Origin: UBA932 sp031548545
GTDB taxonomy: Bacteria; Bacteroidota; Bacteroidia; Bacteroidales; UBA932
Assembly (NCBI GenBank): GCA_031548545.1
Contig: JAVBQY010000016.1
Location: forward strand, 42,920 to 106,919
Direction: 5' to 3'
Length of the DNA: 64,000 nt
Notes under the pieces: generated by a model
What the model saw: the letters and a program-made list of their open reading frames with translations, nothing else
Databases searched by the model: none
What the model was told of the DNA's origin: nothing
Translations under genes and position numbers: made by a program
Shown here: positions 16,556 through 24,937 of the stretch, piece after piece
Layout of the letters: every line of letters starts with the position of its first letter
Position numbering within the stretch: position 1 is the stretch's first letter

Positions 16556-19500
16556 GTGAAATTATTGAAACGGACGCTGCTCGTCTTCCTTGGCCTCTTT
16601 GTTACTATCGCGCTTAGCCTTGCCGTTGCCTGTTACCTGATTGTAACACCCCAGCGGATTACCCCGCTTGTACTGGACTTTACCGATAAAGAACTGCAGG
16701 CGGAAGTAAAATTCGAGCAGTTGGATATTTCTTTTTTCCGTTCGTTTCCGGAAGTAAGCCTTGTCATTCACAAGGGCTATGTGGCAGACAGCGGCGACAC
16801 GCTGGTAGCATTCCGCCATTTCGAATTGGTTTTCAACCCCCTGTCCTACCTCCGCAAGCAGCGGATCAACATCAGTAAAATAGCCGTTAATGCGCCGCGT
16901 ATATATGCCTTTACCAACGCCGATGGCAAAAATGACCGGAGCCTCTTCCAGGGTGACAGCAGCACCTTTGATATCCGGGGGATAAATGTACGGGAATTCC
17001 GTATCACCAATGGGCATATTATATATGAAGACAGCCTGCACCAACAATTGCTGGTATTGGACAACCTGAATCTGGAGCTCTCCGGCCGCATGGGCAAACA
17101 CCGCGCCAGGCTCAAGGCCGTACTGGATATCGGGGGGATAAGTTTTTGGAGTGAAGGTCAGCAACGCTGCCCGCGCCTCCCCTTGCACCTGACCGCCAAA
17201 CTACAACAATTGGTGGAAGAAAAACAGCTGGTGATCCAACAGGCGGCGTTCAGTATTGCAGGGGTAGAATTCAATACTAATGGTTTGCTGCACTGGGAGG
17301 ATAGCCTCGGAGGGCTGGACATCAACAGTAAGTTCGAACTGAAAACAGCGTGCATAACCGAAGTCCTGGAAAAACTACCGTCCCGCTTATTGAAGCTGCC
17401 GCCCGACCTGCACGCCGAAGGAGCTATTGCCGTAAACGGCAGCCTCAACGGCAGATTCAGCGACAAAGAGTTTCCGGTCCTTGAGGCGAACATACAGGTA
17501 AGCGGCGGCAAAATTCGCAGCAAAAAATACATGCATCAATCCGGCATTGAGCAACTGGAGCTTGACGGCAGCACCTATATTGATATTAACAAAAAGAGCC
17601 CATCGACCTTTCAGTTGAAGAAACTGCTGGTGCAGACCGCCTCTTCGACACTGCAGCTCTCCGGCAATGCCAAGCATTTGTTCACGGATCCGCTGGTACA
17701 TGCTAAACTCAACGCCCATATTAATTTTGAACGGCTGGCCAATGACCTCGGGCTTACGGACTCAATAGCCATGAAGGGACTGATCCGCGCTGATATTGAC
17801 GGCAACTTCCGCCTCTCTCACCTGCAAAACCGCGATCTGGGACAACTCCATCTCCGCGGAGAACTTGAAATAGACAGTGTATACATTAACGATCCGCGAA
17901 AACAATTATCGGTATCAGCGCCTCTGCTCCGGGCCAAACTCGGCGCCAATATCAAAGACAGTGTACGCGGCCGGTTGCGCGAATCGCTGCTGCGCGGACA
18001 AATTACGGCAAATAAACTACAACTTAAATTTGAAGACATTACCGGCAGCATCAACAAGCTATCCCTCATGCTCAATACCTCCGCTCCGGCAGACTCGGTA
18101 TCCGTAGCGCCGCTATTCGCTAATCTCAGGGCCGAGGACATCAAACTGAATAAAAGCGACAGCCTGCAAGTAAAAACACGGCAAGCCTCCGGCTTTATAC
18201 GGATCAGCCCCCTGCCGGCCGACAAGTCCAAACCGCTCTATACCGCCCGCTTTTCATTAGACTCGATCCGGATGCGTACGGACGCGCTTTTCGTATCCAT
18301 GGAGAAGGGTAAAATCAGCGCCAAAGCGAATGAACGGCTGCGCAGCATTTCCCGACGGCCTCCTATGGCTACGACGGCCAATGCTGCTACCGGCACCGTA
18401 AAACGCAGGCAGGACACCATAGCCGGCATGCCGGCCGCCCCGCGCAGACAATGGCGTGATACGATTTACAGGAGTCAACAAGATGATGTACTGGCCATGC
18501 GGCTTGAATCACGGGAGGCCCGTGACGTCCTGCAGCAATGGGAAATAAACGGGGACCTCGAATGTAACGCCGTGCGCATACGCACGCCTTATTTCCCATT
18601 GCGGACCCGGATTAAAGACGGGGCTGTACACTTTACCACAGACAGCCTGATCCTCAAAGATCTTAGCCTAAGGGCCGGAAAATCGGACATGCAATTGAGC
18701 GGAGCCGTCTCCGGCATACGGCAAGCCCTGCTACGCAACGGAAAAATAACGGGAACCCTCCGGATAAAATCCGACACCTTAGACATCAACGAACTCACCC
18801 TGGCCCTGGTGTCTGCCTCCAGATTTTCAGCACTCAAAGACAGCAGCAAAAAGCAGCATACCGATAATCTGCATGAAAACGACGCCCGTCTCATAGAAGA
18901 CAACGGACAAGCCGGGCTGTTTGTAATTCCCCGCAATATTGATTTTACACTGCATACCGACATCCGGCATGCCCATTATGCGCAGATAGACATCCGGCAC
19001 ATCAATTCCGACCTATTCGTACATAACCATACACTGGAAATCCCGGACATGGAAATGCAGTCCAGCGTGGGTGACATGCGGCTCTCCCTGGCCTACCAGG
19101 CGGCCCATACCAAGGGCGCCCATGTGGGACTTGATATGCACCTGAAACAAATACAGGTGAAAGAACTGATCACTGCCTTTCCTGTGTTTGACAGCTTAAC
19201 GCCCATGTTGCGCTCCTTCGAAGGGGTGGTGAACTGCACTATAACCGCCCTAACCGACCTCGACTCCCTGACCAATGTGCTCCTGCCCACGGCCTCCGCC
19301 TCTTGTTTGATCAACGGAAAAGACCTCGTGCTGATGGATGGCGAGACCTTTTCGGAATTGGCCAAAGCGCTTCACTTTAAAAATAAAAACCGGAACCTGA
19401 TAGACAGTATATCGGTAGACCTGATCATGGAAAATGAGCACCTGCTTATTTTCCCCTTCCTGCTCAACCTCGACCGCTACCAGTGCGCCGTAGGCGGCAC

Positions 19501-19888
19501 CCAGCGGCTCGACAAAAGTTTTGACTACCACATTACCGTACTCCAATCACCCATTCCCTTTAAATTCGGACTTAACGTGATCGGCCAACTCGACGATTAT
19601 AAAATCCGCTTGGCCAAGGCCAAATACAAAGAACTCTTCAAACCGGTAAAATCGGAACCATTAGAAAACCTGCAACTGAATGTGCGCGAAGAACTGCAAC
19701 GCAAATTGCGCACGAGCATCAAAAACATCGTCAATACCACACCTCCGTCGGCACAGCGCCCCTACCGCCTGACACGACAGAAGAGCCATACCTTGAATAG
19801 CCTGCAACAATACTTCATCACCGATCAAACGGAGGTGGTAACGGACACGACGAATGTGGATACGGATGCAATCACAGGAGCTAAGTAA
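16556..19888 (+). CDS. Large AsmA-like envelope protein
   Basis: A 1110-residue protein that starts at GTG, five bases after the permease stop. A single N-terminal membrane anchor (about 8-30) is followed by a very long, beta-rich extracytoplasmic region with repeated short strand patterns, and a C-terminal section (about 850-1040) resembling the AsmA C-terminal domain. AsmA-like proteins (AsmA, TamB, YhdP) form hydrophobic grooves that move phospholipids between inner and outer membranes; that role is inferred here. Residues about 600-640 form a basic, low-complexity insert (RRPPMATTANAATGTVKRR). The position right after an ABC-2 transporter may mean a shared envelope task. Confidence 0.75.
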   Translation: MKLLKRTLLVFLGLFVTIALSLAVACYLIVTPQRITPLVLDFTDKELQAEVKFEQLDISFFRSFPEVSLVIHKGYVADSGDTLVAFRHFELVFNPLSYLRKQRINISKIAVNAPRIYAFTNADGKNDRSLFQGDSSTFDIRGINVREFRITNGHIIYEDSLHQQLLVLDNLNLELSGRMGKHRARLKAVLDIGGISFWSEGQQRCPRLPLHLTAKLQQLVEEKQLVIQQAAFSIAGVEFNTNGLLHWEDSLGGLDINSKFELKTACITEVLEKLPSRLLKLPPDLHAEGAIAVNGSLNGRFSDKEFPVLEANIQVSGGKIRSKKYMHQSGIEQLELDGSTYIDINKKSPSTFQLKKLLVQTASSTLQLSGNAKHLFTDPLVHAKLNAHINFERLANDLGLTDSIAMKGLIRADIDGNFRLSHLQNRDLGQLHLRGELEIDSVYINDPRKQLSVSAPLLRAKLGANIKDSVRGRLRESLLRGQITANKLQLKFEDITGSINKLSLMLNTSAPADSVSVAPLFANLRAEDIKLNKSDSLQVKTRQASGFIRISPLPADKSKPLYTARFSLDSIRMRTDALFVSMEKGKISAKANERLRSISRRPPMATTANAATGTVKRRQDTIAGMPAAPRRQWRDTIYRSQQDDVLAMRLESREARDVLQQWEINGDLECNAVRIRTPYFPLRTRIKDGAVHFTTDSLILKDLSLRAGKSDMQLSGAVSGIRQALLRNGKITGTLRIKSDTLDINELTLALVSASRFSALKDSSKKQHTDNLHENDARLIEDNGQAGLFVIPRNIDFTLHTDIRHAHYAQIDIRHINSDLFVHNHTLEIPDMEMQSSVGDMRLSLAYQAAHTKGAHVGLDMHLKQIQVKELITAFPVFDSLTPMLRSFEGVVNCTITALTDLDSLTNVLLPTASASCLINGKDLVLMDGETFSELAKALHFKNKNRNLIDSISVDLIMENEHLLIFPFLLNLDRYQCAVGGTQRLDKSFDYHITVLQSPIPFKFGLNVIGQLDDYKIRLAKAKYKELFKPVKSEPLENLQLNVREELQRKLRTSIKNIVNTTPPSAQRPYRLTRQKSHTLNSLQQYFITDQTEVVTDTTNVDTDAITGAK

Positions 19889-20341
19889 TCACCACATTAA
19901 TACCACATGGAAGGTTTCAGTACCCGGACGAATTTGTGTGTTGAAATCGGAATAAGTGACGTAGAAACCCACTTCGCCCTCGGTGAAATCAAAATCGTAA
20001 GTTTGGGTCCAGATCAATTCTTTACTATTAGCCGTTTCGCCTAAATGCAGCACATAGGGCATCTCGTTCTTCACACCCGGCGCCACCTCTATGTAAGCAA
20101 TTACCGTACCCCATTGGTAAACAAATCCGGTAAGTTTGGGCAGAGACTTATAGACATAAAAATACGAATTCAAATCCCCCGGATTTCCCTTGATTTTCCA
20201 TTCATTTGTGTTGATTGTAAAAGATGTTATATGCCAGCTGACCCCTTCTCCATCTTTTCCGGCAGGTCCGGCAGGACCTATTGGACCTTCACAAGCTATT
20301 AAAACAAGAATTACTAAGGTAAAAAAGAATAAATTTTTCAT
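19889..20341 (-). CDS. Small lipoprotein with collagen-like stretch
   Basis: A 150-residue protein with a lipoprotein signal (lipobox LIAC, cysteine about residue 17) followed directly by a short Gly-x-Pro run (EGPIGPAGPAGKDGEG) and then about 120 residues of predicted beta structure rich in Trp, Tyr and Thr. Short Gly-Pro-Ala tracts right after the lipid anchor recur in Bacteroidota lipoproteins and may act as a stalk. No enzyme motif is visible. It is the second gene behind the sigma-54-type promoter, 26 bases after the proline-rich lipoprotein gene, and its stop abuts the end of the convergent AsmA-like gene with no spacer. Function unknown. Confidence 0.65.
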   Translation of the reverse strand: MKNLFFFTLVILVLIACEGPIGPAGPAGKDGEGVSWHITSFTINTNEWKIKGNPGDLNSYFYVYKSLPKLTGFVYQWGTVIAYIEVAPGVKNEMPYVLHLGETANSKELIWTQTYDFDFTEGEVGFYVTYSDFNTQIRPGTETFHVVLMW

Positions 20342-20367
20342 AATATATTATTTTTAAAGTGATTAAA

Positions 20368-21006
20368 TTAACGGCTACGGCGGGACTCCGGCTCTCTGCG
20401 CTCACGGTCGGCACGCTCTTGGGCTTCCTGCTGCTGACGGCGGGATTCCGCTTCCCACTGTTCGCGCTCAGCGCGTTCCTGAGCAGTTCTCCTTTCTCGT
20501 TCCTGATTATCCCGCTGTTCCCGATCTGCTCTTTCTTGCTCCTCCTGTTGCCGACGACGAGAAGCTTCCGCCTCTCTGCGCTCACGGTCGGCACGCTCTT
20601 GGGCTTCCTGCTGCTGACGGCGGGATTCCGCTTCCCACTGTTCGCGCTCAGCGCGTTCAGTCCGCTCTTGGGCTTCTTCCTGCTCACGTTTTACGCGTTC
20701 CGAGCTCCTTGTCTGATCATCAAACAAGGGCTGTATGGGATCCGGAAGATCCGGTCTTTTTGACGACCTGTTGTTTTCAGGCGGATTGGGTGGAACAGGC
20801 GGTTTAGGAGGAAGCGGGGGCATCGGAGGTTTAGGAGGGGCTATCCTGAAAGGCGGATAATAATAGTTGCTATAAGGAGATAAATAGTAGACAACACGAC
20901 CACTCCCATTGCTATCAACCGGTGGATCAGGGGGAATCAAAACACTCCGGCAACCCGGTTGGACAATTACAAATATAGCCAGACAGATGATGAATACTCG
21001 TTTCAT
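20368..21006 (-). CDS. Proline-rich/coiled-coil repeat lipoprotein
   Basis: A 212-residue protein. The first 19 residues form a signal with a lipobox-like VQPGC. A tyrosine-rich patch (about 40-53) and a proline ladder of PP-K/M/L/V repeats (about 56-77) follow, then from about residue 85 to the end a highly charged Glu/Arg/Gln helix of almost continuous heptad character built from the unit AQERAEREQWEAESRRQQQ. Part of this helix is an exact internal duplication at DNA level. It probably reaches from the outer membrane into the periplasm, or outward, as a rod; no enzymatic motif. A sigma-54-like promoter lies directly upstream. The frame is supported by the signal peptide and the in-phase repeat. 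Confidence 0.65.
   Translation of the reverse strand: MKRVFIICLAIFVIVQPGCRSVLIPPDPPVDSNGSGRVVYYLSPYSNYYYPPFRIAPPKPPMPPLPPKPPVPPNPPENNRSSKRPDLPDPIQPLFDDQTRSSERVKREQEEAQERTERAEREQWEAESRRQQQEAQERADRERREAEASRRRQQEEQERADREQRDNQERERRTAQERAEREQWEAESRRQQQEAQERADRERREPESRRSR
20392..20478 (-). repeat. 87-bp perfect direct repeat, copy 2 (3' copy in the gene)
   Basis: Identical over 87 bases to the copy lying 180 bases away. Both are inside the proline-rich lipoprotein gene and encode the same stretch of charged helix; 180 is a multiple of three, so the frame is kept. Confidence 0.95.
20572..20658 (-). repeat. 87-bp perfect direct repeat, copy 1 (5' copy in the gene)
   Basis: First copy in reading order of the identical 87-base segment. 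The perfect identity points to recent duplication or ongoing conversion and makes the gene prone to copy-number change of the helical unit. Confidence 0.95.
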
Positions 21007-21044
21007 GGTCTTATTATTTAATGAGTTATTACTATCTCTATCAA

Positions 21045-21060
21045 TGCAAGTTATGCGCCA
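21045..21060 (-). promoter_or_regulatory. Sigma-54-type promoter (TGGCGCATAACTTGCA)
   Basis: On the minus strand the sequence differs from the sigma-54 consensus TGGCACRNNNNTTGCW at one position only, with the essential GG and GC pairs ten bases apart as required. Predicted transcription start is near position 21035, about 29 bases before the ATG of the proline-rich lipoprotein gene. A sigma-54-family response regulator is encoded directly upstream. This is the only such site I noticed; I did not scan the window exhaustively. Confidence 0.7.
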
Positions 21061-21098
21061 CGCACTACAACCGACTACATATCAACATCTTAAAACAA

Positions 21099-21146
21099 AA
21101 AATAAAAAGTAAAGGTGTGAAATCACCATGTAATTTCACACCTTTA
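21099..21146 (-). terminator. Terminator of the response regulator gene
   Basis: TAAAGGTGTGAAAT pairs perfectly with ATTTCACACCTTTA (14 bp, nine-base loop), followed on the minus strand by a T-rich tail. It ends the kinase-regulator unit 30 bases after the stop codon. It also lies about 75-110 bases upstream of the predicted sigma-54 start, where an activator site would be expected. Confidence 0.8.
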
Positions 21147-21176
21147 AACTGCTTTCCACATGAAAGCTAACACATT

Positions 21177-22655
21177 TTATACATTCTTCAGTAGGGTAGC
21201 CAACTGCTCAACCGTCAACCCGAGCAATTGGGCTGTAGCTTTTTTATTCTCTCCGGTGGCCTCCATGATACTATTCAAAAGCACGGCTTTATATTCGTCC
21301 ATATCAATAATCACCTGCCGGTCTTTCGGATTCTTGGCTTTGATAATATGATTATTGCATTCCAAGTGTTTTTTCACCAGCAATTCCAGGTCGGAAAAGA
21401 AATCCACGCCTAAAGCAAGCGTTCTTCCTTCAACCAATGGATCCGTAGTTACAGGCTCCGGATTGATCTCATCGGCCGTAATTTCATAGCCACGGCAATG
21501 CAATACGGCACGTGCTATCATATTTTTCAATTGGCGTACATTTCCAGGCCACCCGTAATTTTCCAACTTCGACACCGCCTCTTCCGAAACAGAAACATAT
21601 TTATGCTGTTGGCGATTACTTTCCTGCAAAAACTTATTGATAAAATACGGAATATCGCTTCGCCTTTCCCGTAAAGGCGGGACGGTGAGTACATCAAGTA
21701 TCCTGAAATAGAAATCTTCACGAATCAGTTTTTCCCTGACCAGTTCTTTGATGTCCCGGTTTCCGGCTATTAGAAAACGCACATTACAATTGTTGAGTTC
21801 TTCTGAACCCAATGAACGGTATTGCCGGCTTTCAATCACCTTGATGAGCATAGCCTGTATCTCCGTACCGACATGCTGGAATTCATCCAAAAACAAAGTA
21901 CCGTTCTCGGCTTGTTTAAGAAGCCCTTCATTCCCTTTATGGTCGGAGCTGAGAAATCCTTTCCGTGCTCCGAACAGGATACTCTTCAGTATATTCTCGT
22001 CCGTACCCACAGGCGTACTGCAATTATAATCAATGAAGGCTCCCCCTTGATTGCTTATATTGTGAAAATATTCGGCGATCAAGGATTTGCCGGTCCCGGT
22101 TTCTCCATCAATATAAATAACCGGATTTTCTATCCTGCTGCAATTTTCCACCCGCCGGAAAAGTTCCTGTATCTTTTTACAGCTGCCCATATTGAGTTCC
22201 ACCTCCATACGGAACCTGTCCCGGTCATTGCGTTGCGCTATTTTATGCTGAACAATAATCTTGCGCACCTCCTCCACCACATCTATATTGTCCGACTTGT
22301 TGATATAACCGTGAATAAGGTATTCGCGCTCTATACGGGCTTCCGAGTATTCGCCGGGCTGCCCCGTGACAACAATAATCGGCGAATATTTGAACTGTTC
22401 CTTACGCCGGATATATTCTATCAGGGTAATTCCGGCATGGTCTGCTTCCATACGTATGTCAATCAGGAAAGCATCAACCGGCGCTGTTATTTCTGCTAAT
22501 TTTTCAATAGCAGATCTGGCACTGCCGGCAGCCATCGTCCTGTATGGAATATCGTTGCCGAAACGATTGCGCTGAAACCGCCGCTCCAACGTTTCTCTGT
22601 AAGTGTCGGAGTCATCAACGATCATGATATTGACGGTATGTTCTGCTGTCTGCAT
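21177..22655 (-). CDS. Sigma-54-family response regulator with altered GAFTGA loop
   Basis: A 492-residue NtrC-type regulator. Residues 1-130 are a receiver domain with acidic pair D14/D15, phospho-acceptor D66, T97 and K120. An AAA+ domain follows with Walker A GETGTGKS (184-191), Walker B LFLDE (254-258) and arginine-finger region REDFYFRIL, then a Fis-type helix-turn-helix ends the protein (LLNSIMEATGENKKATAQLL). Where NtrC has GAFTGA, the loop that contacts sigma-54, this protein has GFLSSD (233-238), so classical activation of sigma-54 polymerase is doubtful. It is encoded three bases after the sensor kinase gene, hence its cognate partner, and next to a sigma-54-type promoter. Confidence 0.88.
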   Translation of the reverse strand: MQTAEHTVNIMIVDDSDTYRETLERRFQRNRFGNDIPYRTMAAGSARSAIEKLAEITAPVDAFLIDIRMEADHAGITLIEYIRRKEQFKYSPIIVVTGQPGEYSEARIEREYLIHGYINKSDNIDVVEEVRKIIVQHKIAQRNDRDRFRMEVELNMGSCKKIQELFRRVENCSRIENPVIYIDGETGTGKSLIAEYFHNISNQGGAFIDYNCSTPVGTDENILKSILFGARKGFLSSDHKGNEGLLKQAENGTLFLDEFQHVGTEIQAMLIKVIESRQYRSLGSEELNNCNVRFLIAGNRDIKELVREKLIREDFYFRILDVLTVPPLRERRSDIPYFINKFLQESNRQQHKYVSVSEEAVSKLENYGWPGNVRQLKNMIARAVLHCRGYEITADEINPEPVTTDPLVEGRTLALGVDFFSDLELLVKKHLECNNHIIKAKNPKDRQVIIDMDEYKAVLLNSIMEATGENKKATAQLLGLTVEQLATLLKNV

Positions 22656-22658
22656 ACT

Positions 22659-24842
22659 TTATGGCTTAATAATACAACCGGGTATTACCACCGTTACCGT
22701 AAGGCCGTGACCGGATGAGAAATTGATTTCACCTTTCATGTACTGTTCCACTATATTTTTAACCAGTGACAACCCAAGTCCGAGGTTGGTTTGCTTTTTG
22801 GAAACAAAGGGCTGACATAACCTGTCCAACTCGTTTTCCGGAATACCAACCCCATTGTCTACACATTGAATGACCAGATCCCGGCCTGATTGCTCACAAC
22901 GAATACGGATCGTATCATCAGGGCTGTCGGAGTCCGGGAACGCATGTTGATTGGCGTTGGAAATAAGATTGGTAAGCACCTGACTGAAAAGCAATGGGAA
23001 AGTACGTATGACCATACCGGGGTCACAATCCACTATAAGGCGGATGTTACTCTTGACAGTAGGCTTTATCACCCTGACAATGTCTTCCAGTTTCAGGCCG
23101 AGGTTAAAGTCCGTTTCCGGATCAATAATATTTTCCCTGATGGTATTTCTGAATGAATTCACCAGATCGCTAATGGCATCCTTGCTCCGGGCAATGGTCA
23201 ATACATCCGATTTCAGGTTTTCCACAATCCTTTCATACACGTCGTCCGGCAAATTGCCTTTCCCGCCTTTCAATGTTTCTATGTCCTTAAACGTGTCATA
23301 AAGCGTTTGCGTGATACTGCCCAAGGGCTGCGACAATTCATGGGAGATACCACGCACCACATAGGTCAACAGCTCCATGCGCTTTTGCTCAATCAGCTTT
23401 TTCTGTACAAATTGGAGCTGCTGGTATTGCAGGGCATTATCACGGAGGGCAGCTTTCAATTTATTATTCTTCCGGTTCAGAAAATAGAGCAAAACAAGGA
23501 CCACAGCACAGACCGGCAATGTCAGGAAGACCAGAAACAAGGCGCGCTTAGCGGAATCCTCCGCCTCCGTTTTATCCCGCTGCGCATTGTAATCCCTCCG
23601 GGTATTCTCTGTAATTACAGCCGACGCCTTTGAATAGAGGCCGAACCAATTCCTGATTTCCGCCATCGTATTCCTGTCCGAAGCATTTTTCAATAAGGTA
23701 TGATATAAGCGCCTTGTCCAGATAGGTGAGGCGCTCTTTCGTGCCGATGTGACGGAATCACAAGTAACCGCTTTCAAATAGTAAGCCTTGGCGGAAACAG
23801 TATCATTCCCGGCCAAATAGTAATTGCCGATATGCACATTGGATGCCAGGTTCTGATAAGGATCGTCGTATTGCCGGAAAATCGTATCGGCGGCTTTCAG
23901 CAGCAACAGTGGCAATGAATCCGAGGCCACCTTTGCTGCATCCCAAGCATATTTTCCAATCAGATACTCTTTCTTAAAATCCTCCACATATTGCCCCTGC
24001 AAGTATTGCTGCGCAGCCCTATTGAGCAGTATTGATCCGGTTATCTGATAAAAATTAGCCAGGTAATAATCATTCCTCAAAGCAGGATTCATCATGATAT
24101 CCAGACCTTTCTTCACATAACCGATGGCATGGTAAAGGTGCATAGAGTCCGTCCGGATCGCTTTTTCATAGCTTCCGGCATACGTGTAATATAAGACGGA
24201 CAGTTGTGTGGTATCTATGTGCAAACGGTCATTATCCGCTATCTTATTCAACGACTTCAGAATAACAGGCAGTTCCGTATCACGGTAGTAATACCCCAAA
24301 ACAGCATTGCCGATCAGGTAATCCGATTTTGCCCAGTTATACCGCCGGTGGTCATATTTTTTAAAGGGAATATAATCATTGTACCGTAGCCGGTTTAAGA
24401 CACCTCCGTTAAAAAGGGTCAGGGTCGAATCATAGATAAGAAAAGCTTCGGCATATTTACATTCCCGTAAAAGCAACCTGGCCTCTGTGATATAAGAGAT
24501 CGCTTCTTCTATTTCCTTATTGGCGTATACGGAGTTAATAGCCCTTATTTCGTTAAGGTATGTCCGGCTGGAATCAAAATAAGAGGTTAAAAAATAAGCA
24601 TAGGCCAGGGTATTCCATGCTTCGGCCTTTGCAGCAAGCGCCTCGGGCATATGTTGGTCGATTAACCGCAAGACTTCAAAAGCTTTTGCTTTTGACAGGC
24701 CGATATCCTTGTATCTTACATCAAAGGCCTCGCTGTTCAATTTGTCAATCTCCGCACTCCATTCGGTATACCTGGTATCATTGTCACAGGAAACACTAAG
24801 AAAAAAGACAAGAATGACAAATATGTATTTTACCACATTCAT
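22659..24842 (-). CDS. Lipoprotein-type sensor histidine kinase with TPR sensor region
   Basis: A 727-residue protein. The N-terminus has a lipobox (FFLSVSC, cysteine 19). Residues about 30-420 form an all-helical, TPR-like extracytoplasmic region (repeated A-x-x-L-x-x-Y patterns). A membrane helix spans about 433-455, a coiled coil leads to the H-box GISHELSQPLGSI (H501), and an ATPase domain has the N-box NLISNANQ, G1 DNGVGIP and G2 GLGLSLVKNIV. The ELSQPL H-box is like that of DctB-type kinases, which pair with sigma-54 regulators, consistent with the gene downstream. A lipid anchor plus a membrane helix would tether both ends of the sensor. The ATG is six bases downstream of tRNA-Arg. Ligand unknown. 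Confidence 0.85.
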   Translation of the reverse strand: MNVVKYIFVILVFFLSVSCDNDTRYTEWSAEIDKLNSEAFDVRYKDIGLSKAKAFEVLRLIDQHMPEALAAKAEAWNTLAYAYFLTSYFDSSRTYLNEIRAINSVYANKEIEEAISYITEARLLLRECKYAEAFLIYDSTLTLFNGGVLNRLRYNDYIPFKKYDHRRYNWAKSDYLIGNAVLGYYYRDTELPVILKSLNKIADNDRLHIDTTQLSVLYYTYAGSYEKAIRTDSMHLYHAIGYVKKGLDIMMNPALRNDYYLANFYQITGSILLNRAAQQYLQGQYVEDFKKEYLIGKYAWDAAKVASDSLPLLLLKAADTIFRQYDDPYQNLASNVHIGNYYLAGNDTVSAKAYYLKAVTCDSVTSARKSASPIWTRRLYHTLLKNASDRNTMAEIRNWFGLYSKASAVITENTRRDYNAQRDKTEAEDSAKRALFLVFLTLPVCAVVLVLLYFLNRKNNKLKAALRDNALQYQQLQFVQKKLIEQKRMELLTYVVRGISHELSQPLGSITQTLYDTFKDIETLKGGKGNLPDDVYERIVENLKSDVLTIARSKDAISDLVNSFRNTIRENIIDPETDFNLGLKLEDIVRVIKPTVKSNIRLIVDCDPGMVIRTFPLLFSQVLTNLISNANQHAFPDSDSPDDTIRIRCEQSGRDLVIQCVDNGVGIPENELDRLCQPFVSKKQTNLGLGLSLVKNIVEQYMKGEINFSSGHGLTVTVVIPGCIIKP

Positions 24843-24848
24843 TGAATG

Positions 24849-24922
24849 TGATCCGGGAGGGAGTCGAACCCGCGACCTACAGATTAGAAATCTGTTGCTC
24901 TATCCAGCTGAGCTACCGGACC
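24849..24922 (-). tRNA. tRNA-Arg (anticodon UCU)
   Basis: A complete cloverleaf of 74 bases: acceptor stem GGTCCGG/CCGGATC (one G-U pair), D-arm with AGCTCAGCTGGATAGAGC, anticodon stem ACAGA/TCTGT with loop TTTCTAA (anticodon TCT, reads AGA) and T-arm with GGTTCGACTCC. The CCA end is not encoded. A strong promoter lies just upstream and the sensor kinase gene begins six bases after the tRNA's 3' end. Confidence 0.96.
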
Positions 24923-24937
24923 AATATTTCAGGGGCG

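Noticed and set aside
20359..20763. Plus-strand frame predicting a hydrophobic repeat protein
   Set aside because: It is the reverse reading of the Glu/Arg-rich repeat of the lipoprotein gene, which gives Leu/Ala-rich nonsense. The minus-strand frame has a signal peptide and an in-phase repeat, and a sigma-54-like promoter.
19889..24922. Genomic island inserted at the tRNA-Arg 3' end
   Set aside because: The two-component/lipoprotein block does begin at the tRNA 3' end, but I found no integrase and no second copy of the tRNA end at the far boundary. It stays a possibility, not a call.
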